A stretch of 64,000 nt of DNA from Lineus longissimus (lineage: Eukaryota; Nemertea; Pilidiophora; Heteronemertea; Lineidae), in contig NC_088318.1 in NCBI RefSeq assembly GCF_910592395.1, forward strand, positions 4,672,756-4,736,755, written 5' to 3'. Position numbers and translations under genes: made by a program. The notes beneath the pieces are model-generated. The model saw only the letters and a program-made list of their open reading frames with translations. It searched no databases and was not told the origin of the DNA. Positions 12,801 to 22,610 of the stretch are shown one piece after another. Numbering within the stretch: position 1 is the first letter of the stretch; every line of letters starts with the position of its first letter.

Positions 12801-15800
12801 TCTCGTTGTAAGAAAGTTGAAGAGTCAGACACCACGTGTCGGTATCAGGGTCTCTCACGAATATGCAGGGGTCTGTACCATGGAAGTTCTTAATGAAGAT
12901 GTCAGCTTCATACTCTTGTAGCAAGGTGGACGTGTGGGGGAATTGCGTGGTGTTGTGAGGATTGTAACATAGAATCATTTGGGTGGTTTCACATGTTATT
13001 GATACTGGAGAGAAGATTTGAAAGAAGATTGAAAGGACACGTGGTTTTTCTCGAACCGCATGCCATAATTTCAACAGTCATAAAGTGTTTTGTACAATCC
13101 CCCCCCCCCCCCCCGCGCCTTGGACAACAATGGAGGCGTTGGCCCGTTGTTTTGTACGTATATATACTTGTACACGATCATGATATTAAAGAGCAGATTT
13201 GCATTGAAGAGGTTCAGATGCTTTTTCTCAAGCAGATTTTCAATGGCCAAAGTGAAATTTGTACCACCTCCATTCGCTGAATGAAATTTTCATGATTATA
13301 TCATATAAGATTTCAAAGTTTAAACAGAGGAGAATGTTGCCCGCAAGACTCCACGCGTGGTGGCGACAACGTTCAAAAAAAGGATCAGATGGACACGCGA
13401 AGTGGTATTATTTTTTGAACTTTTTTATGTTTTTTTGAAAATTTGGGGGGACAATGTATTTTTCGGTGTTTACTTTGATTCCCTTTAAAGATCTGTGCTA
13501 AAAGTTGTTCATGATTGATAATAAGAAGTATTGAGCTACTGGTTGACTATCAAATAACCAACGATGCGCCCTTTTGCGCCATTTTTAGAAATTGTAGCCT
13601 GTCAAAACAGGTCCCCCTTTAGCTTTGTCCCTCAATATTTGCATGATCATACTTCTGGCGAACCGGAGACGCATGCCGGACGTGTCACAGAATAATTATA
13701 AACGATTACACGAATAGCTCTAAACCCACAATATGCCAAGCTTTTACTAGCGAGGTGTTTTTTCTTGACCAACAGATATATTTTGATTGAAAAAATGCAT
13801 TCTTACAGTGGGATATTGCGCAATCCTGGCTGGGGTCGTGTTCCGCTCCTGGAGGCGTAGTTCTCGAAACAGGACACATGCAGCCATCGCGAATGCCATC
13901 GTCATCGATATCAAAACAGAGCCCTTTTCTTTCCGAACACCATTCGCAGTTGGGATCCGTAGACTTTGAAAGCGAACGATCTGAAAAGCATAACAGCATA
14001 TGAAATTTTCTTAAAACCGCCACATTAGGTGATTTCTTGTTTCGGGCAGAAAGTGGTGCAACTAGCATATAGCTGCGCCATCGTTATCTCGAGCCCCTGC
14101 ATGCCCAACCCAGAATTAGTAATGACATCGATCCGTAACTGGCTCAGTACAGGAGCACAAGAATGAGATAAGCATGTTTTTATTTAAAAGTGGCAGTGTG
14201 GTTGGAAGTGACTTTTTAATGTATTTTGCCTTGATTCCCTAGGTCTAAATCCAACCGTTCAAGATTTACGTGTACATTGATGCTAGTGCTCCTGTACAGA
14301 GCTCCATAGGTGGTCCAATGATGAAGTCATACACAACAATTCTAACCCCTCTATCTCCTACACCCACCACTGGAACAAACTTGGGTTTATATGGTCAGGT
14401 AGGCATACTCTATACCACAACACATCTAATATATTATTACGGAGTTTTCGGAGCTTTGTCTCACGGATCACGACTTTCCTGCTCGACCAACTGACATGAA
14501 ATTTCACCAAGACCTAACTTACATGTTTTATATCCGGATTGTGCACTTTGTTTTTCGTTAAAACTCAGATAAGTGGTACTTTATGCATGTTTTTAGTCAT
14601 TTTCGGATCAAAATGATGGAAAGAAAATGAAAGTAAATTAACCCAAACCATGTCCGTTTTTGATTGGAAAATAAAGTTATTTATAACCCAAACCATGTCC
14701 ACTTTGTCACTCTCCGGTGCCACCCGGCATCACTCCTCACAGTTAATCCGGCGTCTTCCATCGAATACTTCACTACAGCGATTTTACCTCTCCATAGATG
14801 AACCTTGCCTATAATTAAGTGCTGTACTGCGCACTAAAACAATAACAAGGTAAGTTAATAAGACCCCCTTTAGGAGGGGCTCTTAAGATACACGTGTGTG
14901 CGGGAGTATATAATGTAAATGAAGTGAAATAAAGAGAGTAAATATTGTATATCCTACAAACAATTTTTTTTGGTATTTTTCTGAATTAACTCCGTTGAGT
15001 TTACCGATTTCTCCGCGATCTTCCGGTGGTGGTTGCTATCCCATTGCTTGAAATTAATTTAAATTAATTTAAATCTTCATGGGAATTCGCTACATCATAT
15101 GCCTAAGAAATTGGCCAATTATATTAATATTTTTATCAGAGAAATATCCGTCCTAAATAATGACAGAAAAGGGTGGTTTATTTCAATTTTGTGTCGACAT
15201 GATCGAGGTCACGTGACATAAAAACAAAACAATCGCACACACCCGTCCAAAAAAGGCACTTTAAGAAAAACAAATACGTTTTTCCAGCTTAAAACCACAC
15301 TGACGACTAAGTTATATTGGTCTACTGCCCAAATCTGAAGTATCAAATTGAATCACAAACTAGAACTAGCTCTATTTAGCTATAGTTGCGTGAAAAATTC
15401 GGGTGAGCGACGTACATTCTGTACCCTAGCGGCCAATAATTAAACTACTTTCAGCCGTCTGCTCCGGTCTCGTTAGGGAGTTTTTCCCAAATGTACGCGA
15501 TGATGACGTGCCCCATTAACAGGACGTAACATCTATTTTAAAATGCGTTTCGAAAGTGAATGCATGAGGACAACCCATTTGTGTCGTATATCACTGGAAA
15601 CGCCCGATTCCCGTGAATAAGGTCAATCACAATGTATTACATTACCAAAACAAAAATGTGTCGGAAGGAACTATATGGATGGTCCCATCGCACCCCCCCC
15701 CCCCCTCCAGCAGTATGACACAGAAGGGCTAGTTGACTGTCCACCGGGGGGGTTTGGGGGGAGCTTCCCCCCAACGCACTGGTAAAAACCTATGTCGACG

Positions 15801-18800
15801 GAGGGGGGTTTGGGGGGTGTCCCCCCATTGTAACAGCTGTAGTTGTTAGAGCTTGCACTTAACATATGCTCGTAGGGGGGTTCGGGGGAGCTCCCCCGAC
15901 CTAAAGGGGGGCTCACTAAGTTCTTGACTTTACATATTAGCGTTTCATTCAGCATTCCTTGCAAAAGTAAAAGAATACTGTCCAAAAACAACCCAAACCA
16001 TGTCTGTTGTTTCTTCAATTTGCAAGGGACGAATTCCGCAATGACCGTGGAGCGATCGCAAAGACAATGGATGTGCCAATTGAGACACAGCAATTTGTGC
16101 ACAATTGAACACATGATTATCAGAAACATTCCATAATAGACCGTGAGAGAAGCAATGTGCCCACAAATTTTGCATATTTAGTTCACTTCTGGTGATAAAT
16201 AACTATATTTTGTGCTTGGAAAAAAGAAGACATGGGTTGGGTCAGTTTTCGAGGCAAGTCCCATGTGCTCTCGAAGTTTCTTTGTTTTCCCGATTAGACT
16301 TCAAATCTCGACTTCTTTTACCTAAAGTTTGCAATGGTAAGCTAAAAACTAAGCTCCAACAATACCCCATATCTATCTCTCTTTTACCTTTTACAAACAT
16401 GACGAAGTCGGCTACATAAACAAATAAATCATCCCCATAAAACGGGATGATGAATTTGACCCAGGCCGGCTGGAGCACATCGCTCCCTCGGATGTGAACT
16501 TGCCCTTCATTCTTGAAAGAACTCAATTCCAACTCAGGGTCAGTTACTGTATGACAATAAACAAAGCGCAAGGACAAACCTTTGACAAGCTCGGTATCTT
16601 CCTTCCGCAGTCAGTTTTCAGTCACGGACAACTATATGTTGCTTTTTCGAGGGCTAGACGTTTTCAGGACATTACTGTACAAATCAATACAACCACAAAA
16701 CAAGGATTCCTAGCCGAAGACGCCGTCACACAGAATATAGTTTATCAACAAATACTGTGATCATTTCCGAGGTAAAAACACATATCACTGTTTTTAATGT
16801 CTTGACAATGCCCAGGTGACAATGTAACTGTTTACAAACATTCCGCGCGGAGTGCGGGTTATGCTATTAAAATTATTTGTAGCCTGCATGTTGAATAAAA
16901 GTCGCTCAGCTCCCGGACTATGTCGATTCAACGGTATTATAAACGGTCACCTACAAGTACATGTAGCGATTGTCAAATCAAAACTTTATTGAAAGACTCT
17001 GGTCAAATCAAACCCTTGCCTTTGGACCAAAAACCATATTATACATATCATTACACGGTTTATGATATCATAAACCGACCATGTCTACCTACAGCACAAC
17101 GAGACATCCGCATTGTATTTGGACTCGACAGGGAAGTAGCCCGTCTGACAAGCGCACTTGTGGACTGAATCAAGGTCGCCGGCGTGAATGCAACGAGAAT
17201 TTTCATTGACGCATCGGATTGGATATCCTTCACTGTCACAGTATTCGCCGATCTCAGCTGGAAAGAGCAAATCATTGATTATGTCACATCAGTAGATGGC
17301 ATTTAATTCTCATCGAATGTTAACTTGACTGGATTTATAGTTCGCTAGACGCGCCTGTATGATAACAAAAGGTTTTTCGGCATTTTTTTGTGACAGTGAG
17401 TCAAAAATAATTTACAAAAGGTTTAGTGGAATCGGACCTGTCTTCTTTCGAAGATGGTGTTCAAAGTTGGCCGCCCTACTCTAAAATTGACCAGATCTCT
17501 CTCCCTCCAGACGTATTGAAGGCTCAGCAATGTCAAGAGATTAAGGGTCAAGATGAGTTTTGTTGTGTTCAGATGTCCAGCAGCGAGTTTTCATCAAGGA
17601 GGTACGGGGCCCCAAAACACAAACGACCCCATGATTTAATAAAGCAACCAAATACCAATTCAATCTGGGAGACAATTGGCCTTACAATCAATCAGAAAAT
17701 GGCAAATACTACCTAATCCGATGTCGCACCCGTGCGTCAGGGTACCAGCGTCATCAGTTCCAGAACTGATCTTCTGAGGCGGGCAGGCGCACCCTGTCGG
17801 CGAGTTGTCATCTTCAAGGTCGTAGCAATTGCCACCAGTGCTGCTGCACACTACGCAATCAGGATCCACAAAGCTCTCGGGCCGACACAGATCGTCAGCG
17901 GGGACGAATGTTTCTCCATCTGGGCACTGACAGGTTTCTTTTAAAGAGTTACACTCTGCGTTGGCTACTCCCAATTGGCAAAAAGCTGTTCCGCCGTTGT
18001 TAGGATCACAGGGGGAACCGACTGTTGCTGAAAATAGAAATAGTGGGCTTATGATAAACCGCGAGATGAGAAATCGCGAAATCACGAGATGAGTAATCAT
18101 TATTTTCTGCCACAAGATTTTCTACTTCCCTGGACCATGACAATCACCATTTCTAACGCTGCTGTCCACTTCTCCATTCAATGATAGTAGGGCTGAAGAC
18201 AATACAAAGGTTACATGCAACTGCATGTTCATCTTGACCACAAAGGTTTTTGCAACTTATCAAGATATACTGTGAGTATAATACCACCAGGTTCAGGATG
18301 CTGCATGTATCAAGATTATTTTCACGTTACGCCTGGCGTCACAAGTCACCATACACAAGATTGACCGATAACACAGGGCATACACCTGGTGAACGTCTGG
18401 TTATCCCTAAAAATAGCGCGGGATAGTCTGACAATCGAATGAATGTGATCAGGTCTGGTTCGATGTATAACTACAATAATGACGTCATTGTAGATTCACG
18501 ACGACGTGAGCGAAGTGATCAGATCTGGTCTGGACTGGTTGGGTTCGATCTGGCCCTGTGTAAACAGCCCTGGTGTCGAGGTTTAAAATACATGTATTTC
18601 GACATCGAGGTCCACTTGAGTGAGGCGAACCTTCTTCAAAATATCAATAAAGAGTATGAAATTTGTTGTTTTTTATGTACAGATGACAACAAGTAGGACC
18701 GGGACTTCTTCTGACATGATGAGTAAAGGTTATAAACTGCCATAACGACTTATAGTAGAACAAAATGTAACCGTCGCCAAGCTGAAATTTGCAAACCGCC

Positions 18801-20306
18801 TCCAAAACCGCCTCGCATTAGCAAAAATCTTTATTTGAGATCAGCATTTGTGTGACGCTGGATGTGGTGCGCAATAGTGGAGGTTGGGCACATTATCCCC
18901 TAGACACCTAACCTAAATCCCACGCAGAAGTTGTCCCTTTAATACACAATCTTATACTTACTTAGGAAGCAGACGTCTACGCCTGCTAATTCCGCCGCCT
19001 GGTATTTTCCATCGCCACACAGGCACGTTCCTGATGAACATTCTGCACGTCCGCATGCAGTATGACAGTAGGCGTCTTCCGTGCATGCGTCACCGAGTTT
19101 AGCTGTAAGTAGATGTAGCAACACAGTACAACAGCAGTGGAATACCAAGGGACAATGTTTTCAAAAGGTCATTTGAAACAAGAGCACCTGCTTGAGCCTA
19201 TCCAATGTTCATACTATACTCTTCGTCAGTGATGGGTTACAGTCCATGCACAAATTCGGGCAGAAACTCCCCATATGAATGACGCGCCATCTTTCTAGTA
19301 TTTCATCAAAATAAGCTTTGGCTTGCTTGTTGATCATCATCAATAAAAATAGAAGACAGTAAAACGTACTAACATGACTGGGTTACGTGAACTTGCATGA
19401 TCTCACACCATCTTCTCGCAATCTAATGGAATATTTCGTATCAACGTCATGGTTCAACCATAATGTGCGAAGTGAAAGGGCGCTTTACTTGAACCTCTGC
19501 CCACGCAATGCCTTTGCTGCAGTAACATTGGCTCGGGGAGGCTGTGTCAAACAGGTCTATCTCAACTTATCATTCTTACCCATTTTGCACATTGAATCCC
19601 CCACATTTCCATGGTAGAGTGGCGTGCACTGGCAGGTGCTAGCGCTACAAAAGGAATGGACCACAGGGCTGTCTCCCTCGTAGTTACAGAACGTGTTGCT
19701 CGTACAAGCGTCCCCAACTGAAAAATACTTTGGATATTTTTTCATGCAATAATAGGCAAAGCTCCGACGAAGCACTTCATCGACAATTTCTTTTGGTAAA
19801 TTCCCCTCTCACAACTAATTCTAAAGGATGGATTTTCGAGTGCCGCATGAATGATTTAGCGCAGGACTTGATGGCACCACAGACGTTCGGTTCGTCGTTC
19901 GTCCGGGTTGCGAAACCTGCCTAATGTCGAAACGAAAGACCCAGAAGACTTCCGATGGAATATGGAAGCGCGGTCGTGACAGTCGCACAGCAGTACTATT
20001 TTTTAGCTCAATGAAGAATGTATCATGCCACTATTTGAGTGGATACTAATACATCCGATCTTTGGGAGATAACTATATCTACAACTAACAAGCGCTTCAC
20101 GAAGTGCACATTGGCTATTTCACATGACTCACAGAACCTTTGTCTTCATTTGTTTGAAATAGTAATGCAATGGGTTGCATGCGCCACGTAAAATGCTTAT
20201 GTGTAGACGAGCTATCATGGACCAAAACAATATCGGCGGCTTACTTACTAAGGACAGCTTGAGCGGACGAGAGCATACCAACACCTACGAGCAGGAAGAT
20301 CAACAT
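6744..20306 (-). CDS. ZP-domain type I membrane protein with EB/EGF-like cysteine modules (12 exons, 724 aa)
   Basis: I assembled this gene from consensus splice sites. The coding exons are 20306-20249, 19717-19580, 19102-18962, 18027-17713, 17257-17093, 13980-13807, 13004-12766, 11494-11367, 10700-10458, 9389-9227, 8199-7908 and 6862-6744. All phases match and the sum, 2175 nt, is 725 codons with the stop. Domains in order: signal peptide (1-19); five cysteine-rich exons (20-330), all in phase 1, resembling EB/EGF-like modules; ZP domain (about 331-591); RRKR furin-type site (596-599); juxtamembrane stalk; one TM helix (about 695-713); and an 11-residue tail. ZP modules drive polymerisation of extracellular matrix filaments, and proteolysis at the consensus site normally releases the ectodomain. 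The family is certain; the physiological role is unknown. Extra phase-1 exons in the large introns could have been missed. Confidence 0.85.
7645..7841. mobile_element. CTTAGAAA-family MITE, diverged copy in ZP intron 11
   Basis: It ends ctttcttttttaagagtg and shares the interior phrase 'cctatggggtgcac' with copies at 27870-28106 (ctacggggtgcat) and 47540-47957 (ctatgggatgcat). The left boundary is poorly defined. Confidence 0.5.
7908..8199 (-). CDS. ZP gene exon 11: furin-type site and stalk
   Basis: Begins VDCSNSGRRKREL: the last ZP cysteine and then the dibasic cleavage site. A polar, weakly conserved stalk of about 85 residues follows. The donor is gtaagt in phase 1. Confidence 0.82.
8531..8901. 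mobile_element. AATAGCAT-family element, copy 1 (371 bp)
   Basis: Ends AATAGCATcCCGCGA and TCGCGGAATGCTATT are inverted repeats. The whole interior recurs in reverse orientation at 34687-35057, also 371 bp. No coding capacity. It lies in ZP intron 10. Confidence 0.75.
9227..9389 (-). CDS. ZP gene exon 10: second half of ZP-C
   Basis: The first base completes a serine codon from exon 9. FRVFRIDDSEFIFFHCAVKVC followed by a further C is the classic end of the ZP module. The donor is gtgagt in phase 0. Confidence 0.84.
9390..10457. other. ZP intron 9, nothing recognised
   Basis: No coding or repeat signal was seen. The same applies to the rest of introns 7 and 8 outside the listed elements. Confidence 0.4.
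10458..10700 (-). CDS. ZP gene exon 9: first half of ZP-C
   Basis: One base completes the glycine codon from exon 8. VRLGQSVLLEV and AIRPEVCLASS are the conserved ZP-C strand and cysteine. The exon leaves in phase 2 with a gtgaat donor. Confidence 0.84.
11367..11494 (-). CDS. ZP gene exon 8: end of ZP-N and linker
   Basis: Phase 0 in, phase 2 out. NWIVLKF...LLFHFHCDYN matches the V.Y.N.I...F.C.Y segment that follows CGT in ZP proteins. Confidence 0.83.
12120..12721. mobile_element. CCGCGAGAT-TIR DNA element, complete copy
   Basis: TTATAAgCCGCGAGAT at the left and ATCTCGCGgTTTATAA (with a few mismatches) at the right form inverted ends of about 602 bp. The first 380 bp recur in direct orientation at about 18054-18430 with few differences. 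It lies in ZP intron 7 and is non-coding. TTATAA at both edges may be part of the ends or a target duplication. Confidence 0.65.
12766..13004 (-). CDS. ZP gene exon 7: ZP-N
   Basis: The exon enters in phase 1 (ctctccag acceptor) and leaves in phase 0 (gtaaga donor). SITCETTQMILCYN opens the ZP-N subdomain, and SACGTLMTYPT carries the characteristic CGT block. Confidence 0.83.
13005..13806. other. ZP intron 6, poly-C tract
   Basis: It contains a C-run of about 15 at 13100-13115 and is otherwise unremarkable. Confidence 0.4.
13807..13980 (-). CDS. ZP gene exon 6: DP-C-C acidic module
   Basis: Phase 1-1 exon of 174 nt with STDPNCEWC, LCFDIDDDG and GCMCP, matching the second half of exon 4. It ends just before the ZP domain and has a gtaaga donor. 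Confidence 0.78.
13981..15691. other. Left part of ZP intron 5, nothing recognised
   Basis: The phrase 'acccaaaccatgtcc' occurs twice near 14640-14700, and similar text occurs near 15995. An aattaatttaaattaattt AT repeat lies at about 15053-15072. No gene was found. Confidence 0.4.
15692..15912. repeat. G/C-tract cluster with three quasi-palindromes
   Basis: A poly-C run (15692-15705) is followed by three units of the form G5-7 TT(T/C) G5-6 (a)g(c/t) C5-6 at about 15746, 15800 and 15873, plus a final G6 near 15906. Each unit can fold as a hairpin or contribute G-quadruplex runs. The minus-strand reading frame through it is low-complexity and not a gene. Confidence 0.7.
16428..16760 (+). pseudogene. 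Helitron helicase C-terminal fragment
   Basis: 111 codons, including the TGA stop, carry the Helitron/PIF1-type helicase end: LPFILERTQFQL, MTINKAQGQTFDKLG (motif V region) and FSHGQLYVAFSRAR (motif VI). A full Helitron protein is over 1000 residues. Here an in-frame TAA lies at 16425-16427 and nothing upstream is recognisable, so this is a truncated remnant on the opposite strand to the ZP gene, in ZP intron 5. Confidence 0.8.
16843..16867 (+). mobile_element. Probable Helitron 3' terminus
   Basis: CCGCGCGGAGTGCGG can form the short GC hairpin that precedes Helitron 3' ends. It is followed within 10 bp by gctat, close to the usual CTRR. It lies about 85 bp after the helicase stop, as expected. 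Confidence 0.5.
17093..17257 (-). CDS. ZP gene exon 5: EGF-like module
   Basis: Phase 1-1 exon of 165 nt. It encodes GEYCDSEGYPIRC, a C.C pair (KCACQTGYF) and a final C before the gtaggt donor. Confidence 0.77.
17713..18027 (-). CDS. ZP gene exon 4: double cysteine module
   Basis: Phase 1-1 exon of 315 nt. It encodes GSPCDPNNGGTAFC, then a CQCPDG block, then a second unit, DPDCVVC...NCYDLEDD...GCACP. That unit is matched by DPNCEWC...LCFDIDDD...GCMCP in exon 6. The donor after 17713 is ag|gtagta, a non-consensus but acceptable site. Confidence 0.78.
18054..18430. mobile_element. CCGCGAGAT-TIR element, 3'-truncated copy
   Basis: Direct-orientation near-copy of 12122-12500, starting gataaaCCGCGAGATGAG and ending at aaaaatagcgcgggata. 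The right half and right TIR are missing. It lies in ZP intron 3, only about 27 bp upstream of exon 4. Confidence 0.7.
18962..19102 (-). CDS. ZP gene exon 3: cysteine-rich EB-like module
   Basis: Phase 1-1 exon of 141 nt beginning KLGDACTEDAYCHTACG. The CSSGTCLCGDGKY block is typical of EB/EGF-like folds. Confidence 0.8.
19580..19717 (-). CDS. ZP gene exon 2: cysteine-rich EB-like module
   Basis: Phase 1-1 exon of 138 nt. It begins GDACTSNTFCNY and has six cysteines ending SMCKM. The same GDAC start recurs in the next exon. Confidence 0.8.
20249..20306 (-). CDS. ZP gene exon 1: signal peptide
   Basis: The ATG at 20306 opens 19 codons, MLIFLLVGVGMLSSAQAVL, a typical signal peptide. The donor is gtaagt (phase 1). 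A ttttcag acceptor lies a few bases upstream of the ATG, so a non-coding 5' exon is expected further right. Confidence 0.8.
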
Positions 20307-20596
20307 ATTGACTGAAAAAAAGAGAAGTGAGTTTCAGCAAGAACGTTTTATGATGCCTGCTGAGTTATGGTCAAGACTAAAAGAAAATAACCATCCACGA
20401 TACCCCAGTTTAGGACAAACCTATTTTTACAAGAAAGACTGGTGTTCAGCTGAAGGTGAAATGAAAATACATTGCGTGGCATGGTAGAATTCACAAGTTT
20501 AGGCCATACCCTATTTGACAAACACAGTTCGTGTTTCCAGGTAAACATTCAATCAAATGTGCAGTCCTTCATATGGACTGAAGGTATCATACAACG

Positions 20597-20686
20597 GGAA
20601 CCTGCCTACCCCTGACACCCAAAAAAAACGAGAGACCAGTACACCAGTAGTTTTGGGGTTTTTGGGGTGTCTGGGGTGCAGGTTCC
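20597..20686. mobile_element. Palindromic MITE-like element with GGAACCTGC ends
   Basis: GGAACCTGCctACCCCtGAC at the left and its inverse, GTCtGGGGTgCAGGTTCC, at the right enclose about 50 bp. Total about 90 bp, just upstream of the ZP gene start. Confidence 0.65.
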
Positions 20687-21666
20687 TCTGATCACACAGC
20701 CTGAATAATGATACAAAAAAGATGAATCGGCGCCACGGAAAGAACAACTACACCAGAACATTATTTTCACCCACCTTGATTCTTCCGAGTGCTGACGTCT
20801 TGAAACGTGTACAGTCAAGACTAGTTCGTGTTTCGAGACCAGTTCCTATACTCCCCCAAAAATAACATAAGTCCACACACGCCCATACGAATTTATATAG
20901 TTATCATTGTGAAGAAATAAATTTCAATTACGTAATTGAAATGAGCGAATCGGAGACGGGCGGTGCGACATTTTGGCTGTTTCGACCGACCCGATCAGTT
21001 TCTAGGCCTTCCTTGCCACAGAAAAGGGTAAAATGACATCGACTGCATTGATTTACTTGATTCAAGTGTTGCACAATGATAGAAAAAAAGTGCAATGTAC
21101 ATGTAAAAAGAATTACGAAAAAGACATTCAACGTGCTTTAACGAAATAGTTATATTTCATTTTCTAATTAAGGTCATACTCACTGTGTCCAAGCGCGTCA
21201 AAAGCAGACCCATACTCCTTGAGCAGTGATATCAGTGTTATGAGGCGGTATGATATGCTAAGATATCATGTTTTATGTTTTTGGAGAATGTAGCAGACCC
21301 TGCTATACCGAAAGGAAGAACATCCCAATGGCCCGATTCATAGTTGCAAGAAGGGCACATTTTATTGCCACCGGGGTATAGCCGATTAAAAGACGTACCC
21401 GATTCGCACTGTAATACCCTGCATAACCAAAGAATACGATCACTGGACTCTACTTCCGGGAGGTATAGCCCTGGTCGTTTGTAAACAGTGATACAGCGCG
21501 TGAAGGTTAAAAACCACATCGCAACCTCTTCCTTAAGGAATGAAGCGGCGTCACTGTAGCAGTTAGTTTTTTTACCTTTTATAAAAACTACCGGTTCGCC
21601 ACTCTAGAAGTCCAATCCATCCATTTGTGTTTGCGCCCTCTTTCAAATCAATGTGAACGTTCGGAG

Positions 21667-21836
21667 CTGGTGTAGAAGTTTAAAATGTCCTAGGATAGAA
21701 TGCCCGAGAAACAAAGGATTCTATTATGCGCTTCAATCTCTAAGCTATTGACGGTCAGGGTATCCATAGAACCATATCGCAGAATACAATAGGACCGGAC
21801 ACTTTTTCCAGGGGGCATTTGTTACTGTTACACCGG
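21667..21836. mobile_element. CCGGTGTA-family MITE, copy B
   Basis: Same ends and interior as the copies at 4629, 47051 and 47243; closest to the 47243 copy (shares gaatgcccg and catttgttactgttacaccgg). Confidence 0.75.
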
Positions 21837-22448
21837 GTCAGTCAAGGCGCTGTTCGTAATACATGTACAACACATCTATAACGTAAAATCCTTTCTTGAG
21901 ACATCAGTGATCGGGCAGCTGAATCACTGACTTTACGGTATAAATAGTAGTGGTAACATCTGACAAAAATAAAAGTATATTCAATTCGACTTAATGAATA
22001 TACAATTAACATAGCAAGCTGGTAACCTGTAGAATTAATTAGGCACGTGGAAGTGACGGGTCTCCAGTTTCTTCCTTGAAGTTTATCTTCATACACATAT
22101 CGGCTTCTGCAGAAGTAAAAAAGTACGGCCGCCAGTGTCTGGTGCGTTCATTCGGGAAAGTGACTAAGGTTATTTGCGTGTCCCATCACAAATTGAGAGA
22201 TGGGATCTCGTTGGAATGATTTGAGTAATCAAATCGGACAGATAGCTTTTATCTCAAATCATCAAATGAACTGTTGAGCGGTAATGTCCCGAGTGAACAT
22301 TAAGCATGTTTAGCAAGGGTCATGCAATACTCGCTCTGATCGGAACCAAGTTTGTCATACTTGCATGCTACATTGGCTGATATGCAACTTGTTCAGAGAC
22401 CGCCGAAGATCGAGACGCCCCTGCGCCGTCCAATTCAAAGTTCAACAG

Positions 22449-22610
22449 CCGATGTAATATCAGCGGATGTTCCGCATTGTTCAGTGCTCCATACAATAAG
22501 CCAGGCAGCTAGCTAGAGAAACCAAGCCTTTTCCAGAGGAGGAAACGTCGAAAACCCGTCAATCTATCAGAGTCCAAAAACAATGAGCGGAAACATATAA
22601 CAACGGTCAC
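22449..22610. mobile_element. Decayed CCGGTGTAA-type foldback, relative of 36222-36401
   Basis: Shares phrases such as ggcagctag.tagagaaacca, ccgtcaatctat and caatgagcgg(g)aaac with the 36222 element. The ends have decayed to ccgatgtaa and aacaacgg. Confidence 0.5.

Noticed and set aside
15671-16129. 152-codon minus-strand frame rich in Gly/Pro
   Set aside because: It owes its length to the G/C-tract repeats, with no family resemblance.
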